Assembly: GCF_024721585.1 (NCBI RefSeq)
Contig: NZ_CP102629.1
Location: forward strand, 2,281,961 to 2,345,960
Source of the DNA: Sphingomicrobium aestuariivivum
GTDB lineage: Bacteria; Pseudomonadota; Alphaproteobacteria; Sphingomonadales; Sphingomonadaceae
Direction of reading: 5' to 3'
DNA: 64,000 nt
The notes under the pieces are model-generated. The model saw nothing but the letters and a program-made list of their open reading frames with translations. It was not told where the DNA came from and made no database searches. The position numbers and the translations under genes are program-made. Below, piece after piece: positions 26,005-34,516 of the stretch. The stretch's first letter is position 1, and every line of letters begins with the position of its first letter.

Positions 26005-26513
26005 GCATGATGACCGAGGAACGCTCCGTCACCCCGCGCGAGGAAGATGCGCCGGTCGAGATTTTCGAGGCCTATTTCCGCGCCCGCGGTTGGGCGTCCG
26101 AACGGATCGGCGAGGGCGAGGTCATTGCCTCGGCGAGCGGTTCGTGGTCGCAGTACGAACTGCGCGCGGTCTGGCGCGCCGATGACAGCGTGCTCCAGTT
26201 CCTCGCTTTCCCCGACATCAAGGTCGTCACCGACAAGAAATCGGAGATCTACGAGACCATCGGGCTGATCAACGAGCAGCTGTGGATGGGGCATTTCGAA
26301 TATTGGCAGGGGCCGGGCGTCATTGCCTTCCGCCACGCCATACTCGTCGACAACAGTGGCCAGCTCAGCCTCGAGGAGGCCGAGGGCACGAGCGAGGCGG
26401 CGCTCGAGGAGTGCGAACGCTTCTTCCCCGTCTTCCAGTTCGTCCTGTGGGGCGGCAAGTCGCCGTCCGAGGCCATCGAGGCGGCACTCATCGACACGGC
26501 GGGCGAGGCGTGA
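26001..26513 (+). CDS. YbjN-domain protein
   Basis: A 170-aa acidic protein of the YbjN type (type III secretion chaperone-like fold): RARGWASERIGEGEVIASASGSW early, LQFLAFPDIKVV, then HFEYWQGPGVIAFRHAILVD and ECERFFPVFQFVLWGG. The molecular role is not established. The GTG overlapping the ubiK stop is taken as start; ATGs 6 and 9 nt later are possible. Its stop overlaps the proC GTG. Confidence 0.85.
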   Translation: MSMMTEERSVTPREEDAPVEIFEAYFRARGWASERIGEGEVIASASGSWSQYELRAVWRADDSVLQFLAFPDIKVVTDKKSEIYETIGLINEQLWMGHFEYWQGPGVIAFRHAILVDNSGQLSLEEAEGTSEAALEECERFFPVFQFVLWGGKSPSEAIEAALIDTAGEA

Positions 26514-27325
26514 GCCTCGGCGGCTCGGGCAAGGCGATGCCGCCGGGCTGGTTCGTCGGCTGCGGCAACATGGGCGGGGCAATGGTCGCGGGCTGGGTCC
26601 GCGCCGGCCGCGACCTGTCGAAGCTGACCGCCATCTCGCCCTCGGGGCGCGAGGTGCCGGGCGTGACCGTCGCGACCGACTATCCCGACGAGCATCCCGA
26701 CTGGGTCTGGCTCGGTCACAAGCCCTATCAGGTCGAGCAAGTCGCCGAGCGGCTGGCGCCGAAGGCGAAGGGCGCGGTGATCCTGTCGATCCTCGCGGGC
26801 GTCGAATGCGCCAGCCTCAGGCGCCTGTTTCCGGACGCACGCGCGGTCGTGCGGCTGATGCCCAACCTGCCCGTCAGTCACGGGGAGGGGGTGACGGGGC
26901 TTTATTCCAACGATGCCGACGCGGCGCTGAAAGCGGAGATTTCCGATGTGATCGGTGACCTCGGACTGGCGCCCTGGGGCCAGGCCGAGGCCGACCTCAC
27001 CGCGATCAGCACGGTCGCGGGCTCGGGGCCGGCTTATGTCGCGCGGTTCGTCGCGGCGCTCGCCAAGCAGGCCGAGGCGCTCGGGCTCGACGCTGACACG
27101 GCCCATGCCATCGCCCTCCAGACGGTGGCAGGCACCGGCCTGATGGCGCGCTCGAGCGGGGAGGGGATGGCCGACCTCGCGGTGCGCGTCGCCAGTCCCG
27201 GCGGCTCGACGCAGGCGGGGCTCGACGTGCTCGATGCCGAAAACGGGATGGACGAGCTCGTCGCGCGCACCGTGGCCGCGGCGCGACGCCGGACCGAGGA
27301 AATGGCGGCAGAAGCGCGGGGCTGA
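26510..27325 (+). CDS. proC: Pyrroline-5-carboxylate reductase
   Basis: A 271-aa enzyme for the last step of proline synthesis, using NAD(P)H. The nucleotide motif GCGNMGGAMVAGWVRAG is near residue 15, then MPNLPVSHGEGVTGL and the family signature VAGSGPAYVARFVAALAKQAEALG near residue 165, and the C-terminal VASPGGSTQAGLDVL. The GTG overlapping the YbjN stop is the likely start; ATG at 26537 is an alternative. Last gene of a run of overlapping genes starting at ubiK. Confidence 0.93.
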   Translation: MSLGGSGKAMPPGWFVGCGNMGGAMVAGWVRAGRDLSKLTAISPSGREVPGVTVATDYPDEHPDWVWLGHKPYQVEQVAERLAPKAKGAVILSILAGVECASLRRLFPDARAVVRLMPNLPVSHGEGVTGLYSNDADAALKAEISDVIGDLGLAPWGQAEADLTAISTVAGSGPAYVARFVAALAKQAEALGLDADTAHAIALQTVAGTGLMARSSGEGMADLAVRVASPGGSTQAGLDVLDAENGMDELVARTVAAARRRTEEMAAEARG

Positions 27326-27336
27326 GCCGGCCGGCA

Positions 27337-27364
27337 TTGACCGGAATCGCCTCTCTATCCTAGG
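27337..27364 (+). promoter_or_regulatory. Candidate promoter of ilvE
   Basis: TTGACCG (27337-27343), 11 nt, CTATCCTAGG, close to the TTGACGS-N10-14-GCTANAWC pattern, about 30 nt before the ilvE ATG, which also has an AGGAGAG site. Confidence 0.45.
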
Positions 27365-27390
27365 CGGGCGGCCAAGGAGAGAGTGTTCAA

Positions 27391-28266
27391 ATGGTACAGC
27401 CCTATAACGATCGTGACGGTTTCATCTGGATGGACGGGGGCTTGCGCCCGTGGCGCGAGGCCGAGGTCCACATCCTCACCCACGCCTTGCATTACGGTTC
27501 GAGCGTGTTCGAGGGCCAGCGCGCCTATGGCGGCAAGATCTTCAAGCTGACCGAGCATAGCGAGCGCCTCCACAAGTCGGCCGAGATCCTCGGCTTCACC
27601 CTGCCGTGGAGCGTCGCCGAGATCGACGCGGCCTGCGAGGAAGTGCTGAAAGCGAACGACCTTGTCGACGCCTATGTCCGCCCAGTCGCGTGGCGCGGCT
27701 CCGAGCAGATGGGCGTGAGCGCGCAGCAGACCAAGCCGCACCTCGCCATTGCGGCGTGGGAATGGGGCAAATATTTCGACGAGAAGAAGGCCAACGAGGG
27801 CATCCGCCTCGACATCGCGCCCTATCGCCGCCCCGCACCGCACACCGCGCCGGTCCACGCCAAGGCGGCGGGTCTCTACATGATCTGCACCATCTCCAAG
27901 CACGAGGCCGAGGCCAAGGGCTATGACGATGCGATGATGTTCGACTGGGAAGGTCGCGTCGCCGAGGCCACCGGCGCCAACATCTTCTTCATCAAGGACG
28001 GCAAGATCCACACGCCGATCGCCGACATCTTCCTCAACGGCATCACCCGCCGCACCGTCATCGACCTTGCCAAGAAGCGCGGCATCGAGGTGATCGAACG
28101 GCGCATCTGGCCCGAGGAACTGGCCCAGTTCGAGCAGTGCTTCCTGACCGGCAGCGCCGCCGAAGTGACCTTCGTCAAGGAAATCGGCCCCTGGTCGTTT
28201 GCCCCCGGCGACATCAGCCGCCAGCTGCGTTCCGACTATGACGACCTCGTCCATGGTCGCGGGTAA
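27391..28266 (+). CDS. ilvE: Branched-chain amino acid aminotransferase
   Basis: A 291-aa fold-type-IV PLP enzyme. Visible features are HALHYGSSVFEGQRAYGG at the N-terminus, the catalytic Lys in HAKAAGLYMICTISK near residue 157, and the cofactor motif EATGANIFFIKDGKIHTP. It transfers amino groups to the keto acids of Val, Leu and Ile. A single gene with its own promoter candidate; an AT-rich gap follows. Confidence 0.94.
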   Translation: MVQPYNDRDGFIWMDGGLRPWREAEVHILTHALHYGSSVFEGQRAYGGKIFKLTEHSERLHKSAEILGFTLPWSVAEIDAACEEVLKANDLVDAYVRPVAWRGSEQMGVSAQQTKPHLAIAAWEWGKYFDEKKANEGIRLDIAPYRRPAPHTAPVHAKAAGLYMICTISKHEAEAKGYDDAMMFDWEGRVAEATGANIFFIKDGKIHTPIADIFLNGITRRTVIDLAKKRGIEVIERRIWPEELAQFEQCFLTGSAAEVTFVKEIGPWSFAPGDISRQLRSDYDDLVHGRG

Positions 28267-28394
28267 ATAATAAGTAAATCCAATAACTTGCGAATGTAAC
28301 TAATTATTGATAGAGGCTGGCCGATAAGACGTATTGTAGCGTTTCTTTGATTGGGTGGACGACCGACGTGGGTGGCAAACGGCAAGCAGGGGAC

Positions 28395-30749
28395 ATGGCT
28401 GTTCAACGCAGCGCGCCCGCGCGCGCGCCGCACCTGCCGCCCTCGTCCTTCTCCATCGGTGACCTTCTGCGCATCCGCCGCGGCCGCTCGGCCATGATCG
28501 AGGCGGTGCGCTGGCGGCAGGTCAACCAGTTCACCCGGATCGGCCCCAAGATCATCATTGGCAACCTGCTCATCGCGGCGATGGATGTCGGGGTGATGGC
28601 GGGCCATGTGCCGACGATCGAGCTGCTGTTGTGGCTCGGCACCTGCGCGGTGCTTTGCGGCCTGTTCGCGTGGCGACATCACCGGCTGACCCACGACCCA
28701 GACTATCGCATTGCCAAGCCCGCGAGTTTCGCCTCGGCGACCATCGGTACCATCGCCACCACGCTGATGTGGTGGGTGGTGCCGCTGCTCTGGTTCCCCC
28801 AGCTACCGTCCGACCTCCAACTTGCCGTCGCGGCCTTCGGCGTGGTGCTGATGAGCACGGGAGCCTTCATGCTCGTCTATGTGCCGCCTGCCTCGGTGGC
28901 CTATACGCTGCTGATGTCGGTCGCGGGGCTGATGATGGCCGCGCACCTCCAGAGCGGGCTGCTCGCAGTTCTCGTGCTGCTGTATTGCATTTCGCTGGTG
29001 GTGGCCTCGCTGGTGATCGCGCGCGAACTGTTCGTCCAGACCCGAAGCCAGATGGAATTGTCCGAGATGGGCGAGCTGGTCGAACTGTTGCGCGAACTCG
29101 ACGCGCCGGGCTCGGGCGGCCTGTGGGAGCTCGACAGCGACCTCAATTTCACCAAGATGAGCCAGGCGCTGAATAGCGCCATCACGCTGCCCGCCGAGAA
29201 GGTGAAGGGGCGTTCGGTCTTCAAGATGATCGATCCCGACGGGCGCTATCGCAACATGAGTTCGGGCGTGCGCCAGCTGTTCGGCCATTTCCGCGAGGAA
29301 GAGCCGTTCCGCGATGTCGTCGTGCCGCAGGTCTATACCGATCGCTGGTGGTCGCTCTCGGGGCGTCCGCACTATGACGAGGACGGCAAGCTCATCGGCT
29401 GGAAGGGCGTGGCCTCCGACGTGACCGAGGCGCGCACCGCCAATGCCGATGCGCTGGGCGCGGCGCGCTCGGACCCGCTCACCGGCATCGCCAACCGCCT
29501 CCTCATCCGCGAACTGCTCGAACAGGCGCTCCTGGGGCAGATGAACAGCCACGGCGGCTGCGCGCTGCTGCTGGTCGACCTCGACCGCTTCAAGCTGGTC
29601 AATGACACGCTCGGCCATGCAATCGGTGACAAGCTCCTGTGCGCCATTGCCGAGCGGCTCGAGGCCGTCGTCGGCACTGAGGGCCATGTCGGCCGCCTCG
29701 GCGGCGACGAATTTGCCATCATCTGGCACGGCGACATCGACCGCTATTCGCTCTCGGGCCTGGCCGAGCGCGTCATCGCCGAGGTCAGCCGCGGCGTCAC
29801 CATCGGCGCTGCCAATATCAATGTCGGCGCCACGATCGGCATCGCCATCGGCCCCGAGGACGGCAACCGCGAGGATCGCGTCATGCGCTCGGCCGACCTC
29901 GCGCTCTACAGTGCCAAGCGCGGCGGGCGCGGCGGCTATGCCTTCTACGACCGCGCCATGCTGCAGGCGGCCGAGGACCATCGCCTGCTCGAAAATGATG
30001 TCCGCGAGGCGTTGAAGAACAATGACATGCGGCTCGCTTACCAGCCGATCGTCGATGCGCGCACTGGCAAGATGGTGGGGCGCGAGGCGCTTCTGCGCTG
30101 GCGCCATGCCACCCGCGGCGAGATCGCGCCCGACCGCTTCATCCCGATCATCGAGGATGCCGGCCTCATCCACCAGATCGGCGACTGGGTCATCCGCGAG
30201 GCCTGCACCGAGGCGGCGGGCTGGGACGAGGACGTGCGCGTCGCGGTCAATATCTCGGCGGCGCAGTTGACCGGCGCGGGGCTGGCCAAGACGGTGGTCA
30301 ACGCGCTCGCCCTGTCGGGCCTCCACCCGCACCGGCTCGAGCTCGAGGTGACCGAGAGCGTCTTCCTCGGCGACGATCCCGACACGCTCGCCTCGATCGA
30401 GCGTCTGCGCGGGCTCGGCGTGCGCATGGTGCTCGACGATTTCGGCAAGGGCTATTCCAGCTTCGGCTATCTCAGCCGCGCGCATTTCTCGAAGATCAAG
30501 ATCGATGCAAGCTTCGTGCGCGCCGCCGCCGCCGGCGACCAGCAGTGCGTGGCCATCGTCAACGCCATCCTCGCGCTCGCCTCGGGCCTCGGCATCGAGA
30601 CCACCGCGGAAGGCGTCGAGACCGCCGCGCAGGCCGACATCATGCGCGAACTGGGGATCGGCTCGCTGCAGGGCTACCTGTTCGGCCGCCCCGAGATCCT
30701 CGGGGTCAATGTGGTCGACATGGCGCGCCACCGCCGCGACATCGCCTGA
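28395..30749 (+). CDS. Membrane GGDEF-EAL cyclic-di-GMP signalling protein with PAS domain
   Basis: A 784-aa protein. About five transmembrane helices (residues 60-215) are followed by a PAS-like region (LWELDSDLNFTKMSQALN, about 250-350), a GGDEF domain (motif at 436-440) and an EAL domain (motif EALLRWRH from 564). GGDEF is intact but I see no RxxD inhibitory site just before it. The EAL domain keeps ELEVTES, DDFGKGYSSFGYL and TAEGVET, so both c-di-GMP synthesis and breakdown are possible. The ATG at 28395 has AGGGGAC upstream; an earlier in-frame start exists at 28347. It could control the polysaccharide locus, but that is inference. Confidence 0.92.
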   Translation: MAVQRSAPARAPHLPPSSFSIGDLLRIRRGRSAMIEAVRWRQVNQFTRIGPKIIIGNLLIAAMDVGVMAGHVPTIELLLWLGTCAVLCGLFAWRHHRLTHDPDYRIAKPASFASATIGTIATTLMWWVVPLLWFPQLPSDLQLAVAAFGVVLMSTGAFMLVYVPPASVAYTLLMSVAGLMMAAHLQSGLLAVLVLLYCISLVVASLVIARELFVQTRSQMELSEMGELVELLRELDAPGSGGLWELDSDLNFTKMSQALNSAITLPAEKVKGRSVFKMIDPDGRYRNMSSGVRQLFGHFREEEPFRDVVVPQVYTDRWWSLSGRPHYDEDGKLIGWKGVASDVTEARTANADALGAARSDPLTGIANRLLIRELLEQALLGQMNSHGGCALLLVDLDRFKLVNDTLGHAIGDKLLCAIAERLEAVVGTEGHVGRLGGDEFAIIWHGDIDRYSLSGLAERVIAEVSRGVTIGAANINVGATIGIAIGPEDGNREDRVMRSADLALYSAKRGGRGGYAFYDRAMLQAAEDHRLLENDVREALKNNDMRLAYQPIVDARTGKMVGREALLRWRHATRGEIAPDRFIPIIEDAGLIHQIGDWVIREACTEAAGWDEDVRVAVNISAAQLTGAGLAKTVVNALALSGLHPHRLELEVTESVFLGDDPDTLASIERLRGLGVRMVLDDFGKGYSSFGYLSRAHFSKIKIDASFVRAAAAGDQQCVAIVNAILALASGLGIETTAEGVETAAQADIMRELGIGSLQGYLFGRPEILGVNVVDMARHRRDIA

Positions 30750-30753
30750 CCCC

Positions 30754-30781
30754 TTTTCATCTGCGTTTTAAGGGCTATAAG
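30754..30781 (+). promoter_or_regulatory. Candidate promoter of tRNA-Gln
   Basis: GCTATAAG (30774-30781) is a close match to the alphaproteobacterial -10 box GCTANAWC, with TTTTCAT 13 nt upstream as a weak -35 box. The tRNA begins 14 nt later. Confidence 0.45.
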
Positions 30782-30795
30782 CCCGCCTGCGCTGC

Positions 30796-30870
30796 TGGGG
30801 TGTAGCCAAGTGGTAAGGCAGCGGTTTTTGGTACCGCCATGCGCAGGTTCGAATCCTGCCACCCCAGCCA
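30796..30870 (+). tRNA. tRNA-Gln (anticodon TTG)
   Basis: A full cloverleaf can be folded by hand. The acceptor stem is TGGGGTG/CACCCCA, and the D arm runs GCCAAGTGGTAAGGC. The anticodon stem GCGGT/ACCGC has loop TTTTGGT, giving TTG at positions 34-36. The T arm is GCAGG-TTCGAAT-CCTGC, the discriminator is G, and CCA is encoded. It lies 116 nt upstream of a tyrosine recombinase gene, the classic layout for a tRNA used as an integration site, and it is intact. Confidence 0.96.
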
Positions 30871-30917
30871 TAAACTATCCCAAGTATCTGAAAAGACTAG
30901 GAAAGCCTCCGATATCT

Positions 30918-30967
30918 GCTGGTTAATGTACCAGCGATTGTAGCCACTCGCTGTAGCCAATCGCGAG
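30918..30967. repeat. Nested inverted repeats between tRNA-Gln and the first recombinase
   Basis: GCTGGT-TAATGT-ACCAGC (30918-30935), then GATTG (30936-30940) facing CAATC (30958-30962), CTCGC (30947-30951) facing GCGAG (30963-30967), and two direct copies of TAGCC (30941, 30954). Such dense symmetry 20-70 nt before an integrase start suggests recombinase arm or core sites, or an operator. No function is demonstrated. Confidence 0.45.
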
Positions 30968-30986
30968 CGGCCTGATGGAGGTTTTC

Positions 30987-32891
30987 ATGACCAAGATCCC
31001 CAACACCTTCCGCCGCGGAAAAATTTTCTGGTTCCGGGTAAGCCGGCGTTTGCCCTCCGGTAACCTGTTCCGGCCTACGGTCTCGCTTCGTACCGACAAC
31101 TGCGCCGAGGCCCGCCGACGCGCAGCTCGTCTCACCGCGCGTTTCGAGGAAATGTACATGCGTCTGTTCGGAAGCGCGACCCGGCGCCTGGCCATGGATG
31201 CGCCCGACGCTACGAAAATCTTCAAAGCCGAATTCGAGCATGCGCTCGACCAGATCGAGGATGAGCGCGAGCATGCGTCGCTAGAAGGCTATGAATATGG
31301 AAGCTTCGAGACGTTCCTCGACGTCCACGAGCATGTCTATCGCTACCTCGCGGAAACGAAGTGTTCTGGCGAGGCGCCGACGATGGATGACCTTTTGGTG
31401 CGCTACCCTGCGCTGGCTCCGCGCACGACCGCGCTTGTCCACGGGGAGCTGCAGCGGCTCGGTGCGATCTGGCATACGCAGCTGGACGAAGCTGCCGGTG
31501 CGATGGAGGCCCAGGGCCTCGACACCGATATCTTCCATCTCGACCATGCAATCCGGCTGCGGTTCGAGGCGCGCCTCGCGGCGCTGCGCGAATATCGCGA
31601 GGGGATGATCGACCCCGCCCGCCGGTTTGCAGGGGGCGCCGGATTATCCAAACCGATCGTTCAGCCGGTTCCTCAACCCACGCCTCCCGTTGTGCCAACA
31701 GAACCTCCGGCAGCAGACATTCCCCTCTCGCCGCTAGCCGGGATGTCCGCCACCGAGTTCGGTCGCTACTTCGTCGAGGAGAACCCCAAGCTCAACGACC
31801 ATGGTTCTCGCAAGCGGGGTGCCAGGTGGACGGAAAAGACCCGCAGTCAGTTCGAGGCGGCGATGCGCATGCTTGAGAAGAGCATGGGCGCCAAAAGCTT
31901 CATCGAGCTGTCGAATAACGACCTCAAGCAGCTTCTCGACCATTTCGATCGTCTTCCCCATACACATCATAAGACGCCGAGGCATCAGGACATGTCGCTT
32001 GAGGAGATCTGTCAGGAGGCAGCGTCGGAAGTCGCGGCAGGTAAAAGAGACAAGGGATCCATCGGGCTCAATGTCCCGACCCTAAACCGCCACTTTCGCT
32101 TCATTCGCATGGCGCATGACTGGGCTGTTCAGCGCGCCCCCTCTCTGACCAATCTCGACTGGGCGGCCTATTCGTTCGATGATCACCGCAGCGCACGAGA
32201 TGTGCGCGATCCCTTCCCGGTCCAGTTGGGACGAAAGATCCTGCGGCTCCCACCGTGGCGGGGCTGTGCCGGGCGTAGCAAGCGCTTCGTCCCGGGCAGG
32301 GAGCTCTTCCACGACGCCGCTTACTGGGTCTTCCTGATCCTCTGGTACACCGGCATGCGCCGTGAAGAGGCCTGCAAGCTCAAGACATCGGATCTCTCGC
32401 GGCACGAGAATGGGGTGTGGTATTTTGACGTGAACGATACCGACACCGGCCGCGTCAAAAACAATAGCTCCAGGCGGTGGATCCCGATGGCCGACGAGTT
32501 GATCCGCCTGGGTCTGCCGCAGTTCTCGATCGCCAAGAAGAATGCCGAGGGCGACGTCCTCCTGTTCCCCGAACTCAAAGCGCCCTCGCGCATGCTCGGT
32601 GACACCTACTACCGTTTGTGCTGGAACAAGATTGTTGCCCATCTCAATGAGGATTTCTCGGGCGTGACGCTTCACGGTATCCGCCACATGGTCGCCGATG
32701 AACTCAAGGACGCGGGAGTTTCAACCGAGTTTCGTGCGGACCTACTCGGTCATACGGTGCCCGGTGAGACCGAGGGCCGGTACTCCAAGGCCGCGCGGCT
32801 CAAAGCGATGCAGCCGATCGTGAACCAGATCCCCGTCATCAGTTCGACGTTGCAGCCGATCCCTCACAACTCCCAACCCATACGGGATTAG
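30987..32891 (+). CDS. Tyrosine recombinase/integrase with DUF6538-like N-terminus (first of three)
   Basis: A 634-aa site-specific recombinase. The N-terminus (FRRGKIFWFRVSRRLPSGN, then SLRTDNCAEARRRAARL) is of the DUF6538 kind found on many proteobacterial integrases. A middle region (residues 60-380) holds a core-binding-like helical part. The catalytic set is complete by eye: R458 (GMRREE), Lys in RVKNN, H563 and R566 (HGIRH), H589 (LLGH) and Y599 (GRYSK). Start ATG at 30987 is 5 nt after GGAGG, preferred to ATG at 30975. It points away from tRNA-Gln. It is separated by 116 nt from the second recombinase-like gene. Confidence 0.9.
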   Translation: MTKIPNTFRRGKIFWFRVSRRLPSGNLFRPTVSLRTDNCAEARRRAARLTARFEEMYMRLFGSATRRLAMDAPDATKIFKAEFEHALDQIEDEREHASLEGYEYGSFETFLDVHEHVYRYLAETKCSGEAPTMDDLLVRYPALAPRTTALVHGELQRLGAIWHTQLDEAAGAMEAQGLDTDIFHLDHAIRLRFEARLAALREYREGMIDPARRFAGGAGLSKPIVQPVPQPTPPVVPTEPPAADIPLSPLAGMSATEFGRYFVEENPKLNDHGSRKRGARWTEKTRSQFEAAMRMLEKSMGAKSFIELSNNDLKQLLDHFDRLPHTHHKTPRHQDMSLEEICQEAASEVAAGKRDKGSIGLNVPTLNRHFRFIRMAHDWAVQRAPSLTNLDWAAYSFDDHRSARDVRDPFPVQLGRKILRLPPWRGCAGRSKRFVPGRELFHDAAYWVFLILWYTGMRREEACKLKTSDLSRHENGVWYFDVNDTDTGRVKNNSSRRWIPMADELIRLGLPQFSIAKKNAEGDVLLFPELKAPSRMLGDTYYRLCWNKIVAHLNEDFSGVTLHGIRHMVADELKDAGVSTEFRADLLGHTVPGETEGRYSKAARLKAMQPIVNQIPVISSTLQPIPHNSQPIRD

Positions 32892-33007
32892 TGCGTGTCC
32901 CAAGAACATCTGCGCGTGATAACGAAATGCCTGGGATGAAAGGCCGGTTAAAATGCCATTATCCTTAAATTGCGGTTGCTCATGTCGCTGTCAGCGAGGG
33001 TCTGGCC

Positions 33008-34516
33008 GTGGCGACTGATCAGCCGAAAGCGGCCAAGAGGGGCAACGGCTCGATCAACGTTCGAGCACGCTATAACCAGATGCTTCTGGGGGACTGGACG
33101 CAACTGAGCCAGGCTGACCTAGAGCGCATCAAACGCGTGCTGAGCCAGCGGCTGGAAGATGACGAAGCGGACCCTCTGACACTCGAAGCAGTGTTGTTGC
33201 TATGCGCGATCTTGAGCACCGGTCGGAAGCTTTCGGAGTTAGCCAAGCTCGAGATCCGTAGTGTCGAAACCCGAAGAGAAAATGTTCTAAAAACCCCGCC
33301 GTGCCTTCTGAGATTGGATGGGTCGTGGGGATGGTGGCTGCCGTCGGGAGCGCCCCCCCGTGCCCATGTCCAAGACAAAGGCGATATGGTTCGGGCAATT
33401 GAGAGCGTGTGGCTGCCGGTGACACCGCTGACAAGGGAGGCCTTGGAGCGGAGTGTTGAATTCTCTGAACTCAATAAGGGGCGGGGCAGGTGCGTTCTGT
33501 TCCGTTATTCAGAAGTCCAGCTGCGACAAGCAGCGCTTTCCATTCTCGACGATGACCGGCCGGACCAGGGCAGGCAGCGTCGGTCAGCTCGTACTGTAGA
33601 GGCCGCGGAGCGCTGGCTCTTCCGCGAACTCGTCAACGCCCCTGGCGGTGATCCCGCGGTCGCTACACTACTCACGGGTCGTGAGCATAGCGTCGCTAAC
33701 CCCATGAGGCATTATGGGGCGAAGATGATCGATCCAGCGGTGAAGCTGCACAGGCAAGCTGTTGCTCCCTTTGACTCGCACTCCGGCGGATCCCCACTGA
33801 CGTTGATCGCTCGTTATGTTGGTGATCCAGAGACCCCCCGTGACGATGTCGTGGGCAACATGATCGAGGAGATGATGTCCGCGCTGCGTTGGCGACGTCA
33901 CGATCTGCCTTTCTTCCATCAAGCATTCACGGCGTACACCGTCGCTCTTCTGGCCTTTGCGTTGGGGCATCGAGGTAAATTCAGGATGCCGAGCGTGCGA
34001 GCGATCGACGAAAATGGGTTTGCCGACATCATCGACAAGAAAACGAAGGGAGGGGTCGAGCTTCGCAGGACTTGGGTATGCAGCTTGGCGCGCCAGCAGC
34101 TCGAGGCCTATGAGGACCATCTTGATACCCTGCAGAGCAAGCTGCCCTCCGAACAGGCTTTGCGTCTCATACGCATACGTGAAGGTGCCGGCATTTCCCT
34201 AGCACTCGTGAAGCTCACCAAATCCCGGAAGATCGTCGAAACCGACGTTAACTCAGTCATCACGTCGGCCAGGCAATTCGGCTGGCGGGGATCGACAAAT
34301 GCAGGACGCCATTGGTTGCGCGGTAAGATGTCTGGAAAGTGCAGCAGCGAAACGCTCGGCGCATTTTTCGGGCACGTCCAGGCGGGGACAGACCCTTGGG
34401 GACCAACCTCGGCATTAGACCCTCTCCTGTACCGGGCGGATGTCTCAAGGGTTGTCGACGACGTCCTCATAAAAGCGGGTTGGGACCTTCAACGTGGGTG
34501 GGGCTCACCGTCGTGA
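33008..34516 (+). CDS. Divergent tyrosine-recombinase-like protein (second of three)
   Basis: A 502-aa protein with scattered recombinase hallmarks. STGRKLSEL near residue 73 looks like an Arg-I box, and DKKTKGGVELRR resembles a Lys strand. Then come NAGRHWLRGK (R434, H435), LGAFFGH (H456) and a candidate nucleophile Y475 in LLYRAD. The His-to-Tyr gap (19 residues) is longer than the usual 9-10, and the first Arg box is very far from the rest, so activity is uncertain. GTG start; the TGA overlaps the next GTG, so it is translationally coupled to the third gene. The DNA is AT-richer than the chromosome around it. Confidence 0.72.
   Translation: MATDQPKAAKRGNGSINVRARYNQMLLGDWTQLSQADLERIKRVLSQRLEDDEADPLTLEAVLLLCAILSTGRKLSELAKLEIRSVETRRENVLKTPPCLLRLDGSWGWWLPSGAPPRAHVQDKGDMVRAIESVWLPVTPLTREALERSVEFSELNKGRGRCVLFRYSEVQLRQAALSILDDDRPDQGRQRRSARTVEAAERWLFRELVNAPGGDPAVATLLTGREHSVANPMRHYGAKMIDPAVKLHRQAVAPFDSHSGGSPLTLIARYVGDPETPRDDVVGNMIEEMMSALRWRRHDLPFFHQAFTAYTVALLAFALGHRGKFRMPSVRAIDENGFADIIDKKTKGGVELRRTWVCSLARQQLEAYEDHLDTLQSKLPSEQALRLIRIREGAGISLALVKLTKSRKIVETDVNSVITSARQFGWRGSTNAGRHWLRGKMSGKCSSETLGAFFGHVQAGTDPWGPTSALDPLLYRADVSRVVDDVLIKAGWDLQRGWGSPS

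Noticed and set aside
34339..34512. Upstream extension of the third recombinase frame to an ATG at 34339
   Set aside because: It overlaps the conserved C-terminal end of the second gene in another frame, is Arg/Pro-rich, and a coupled GTG start exists at 34513.
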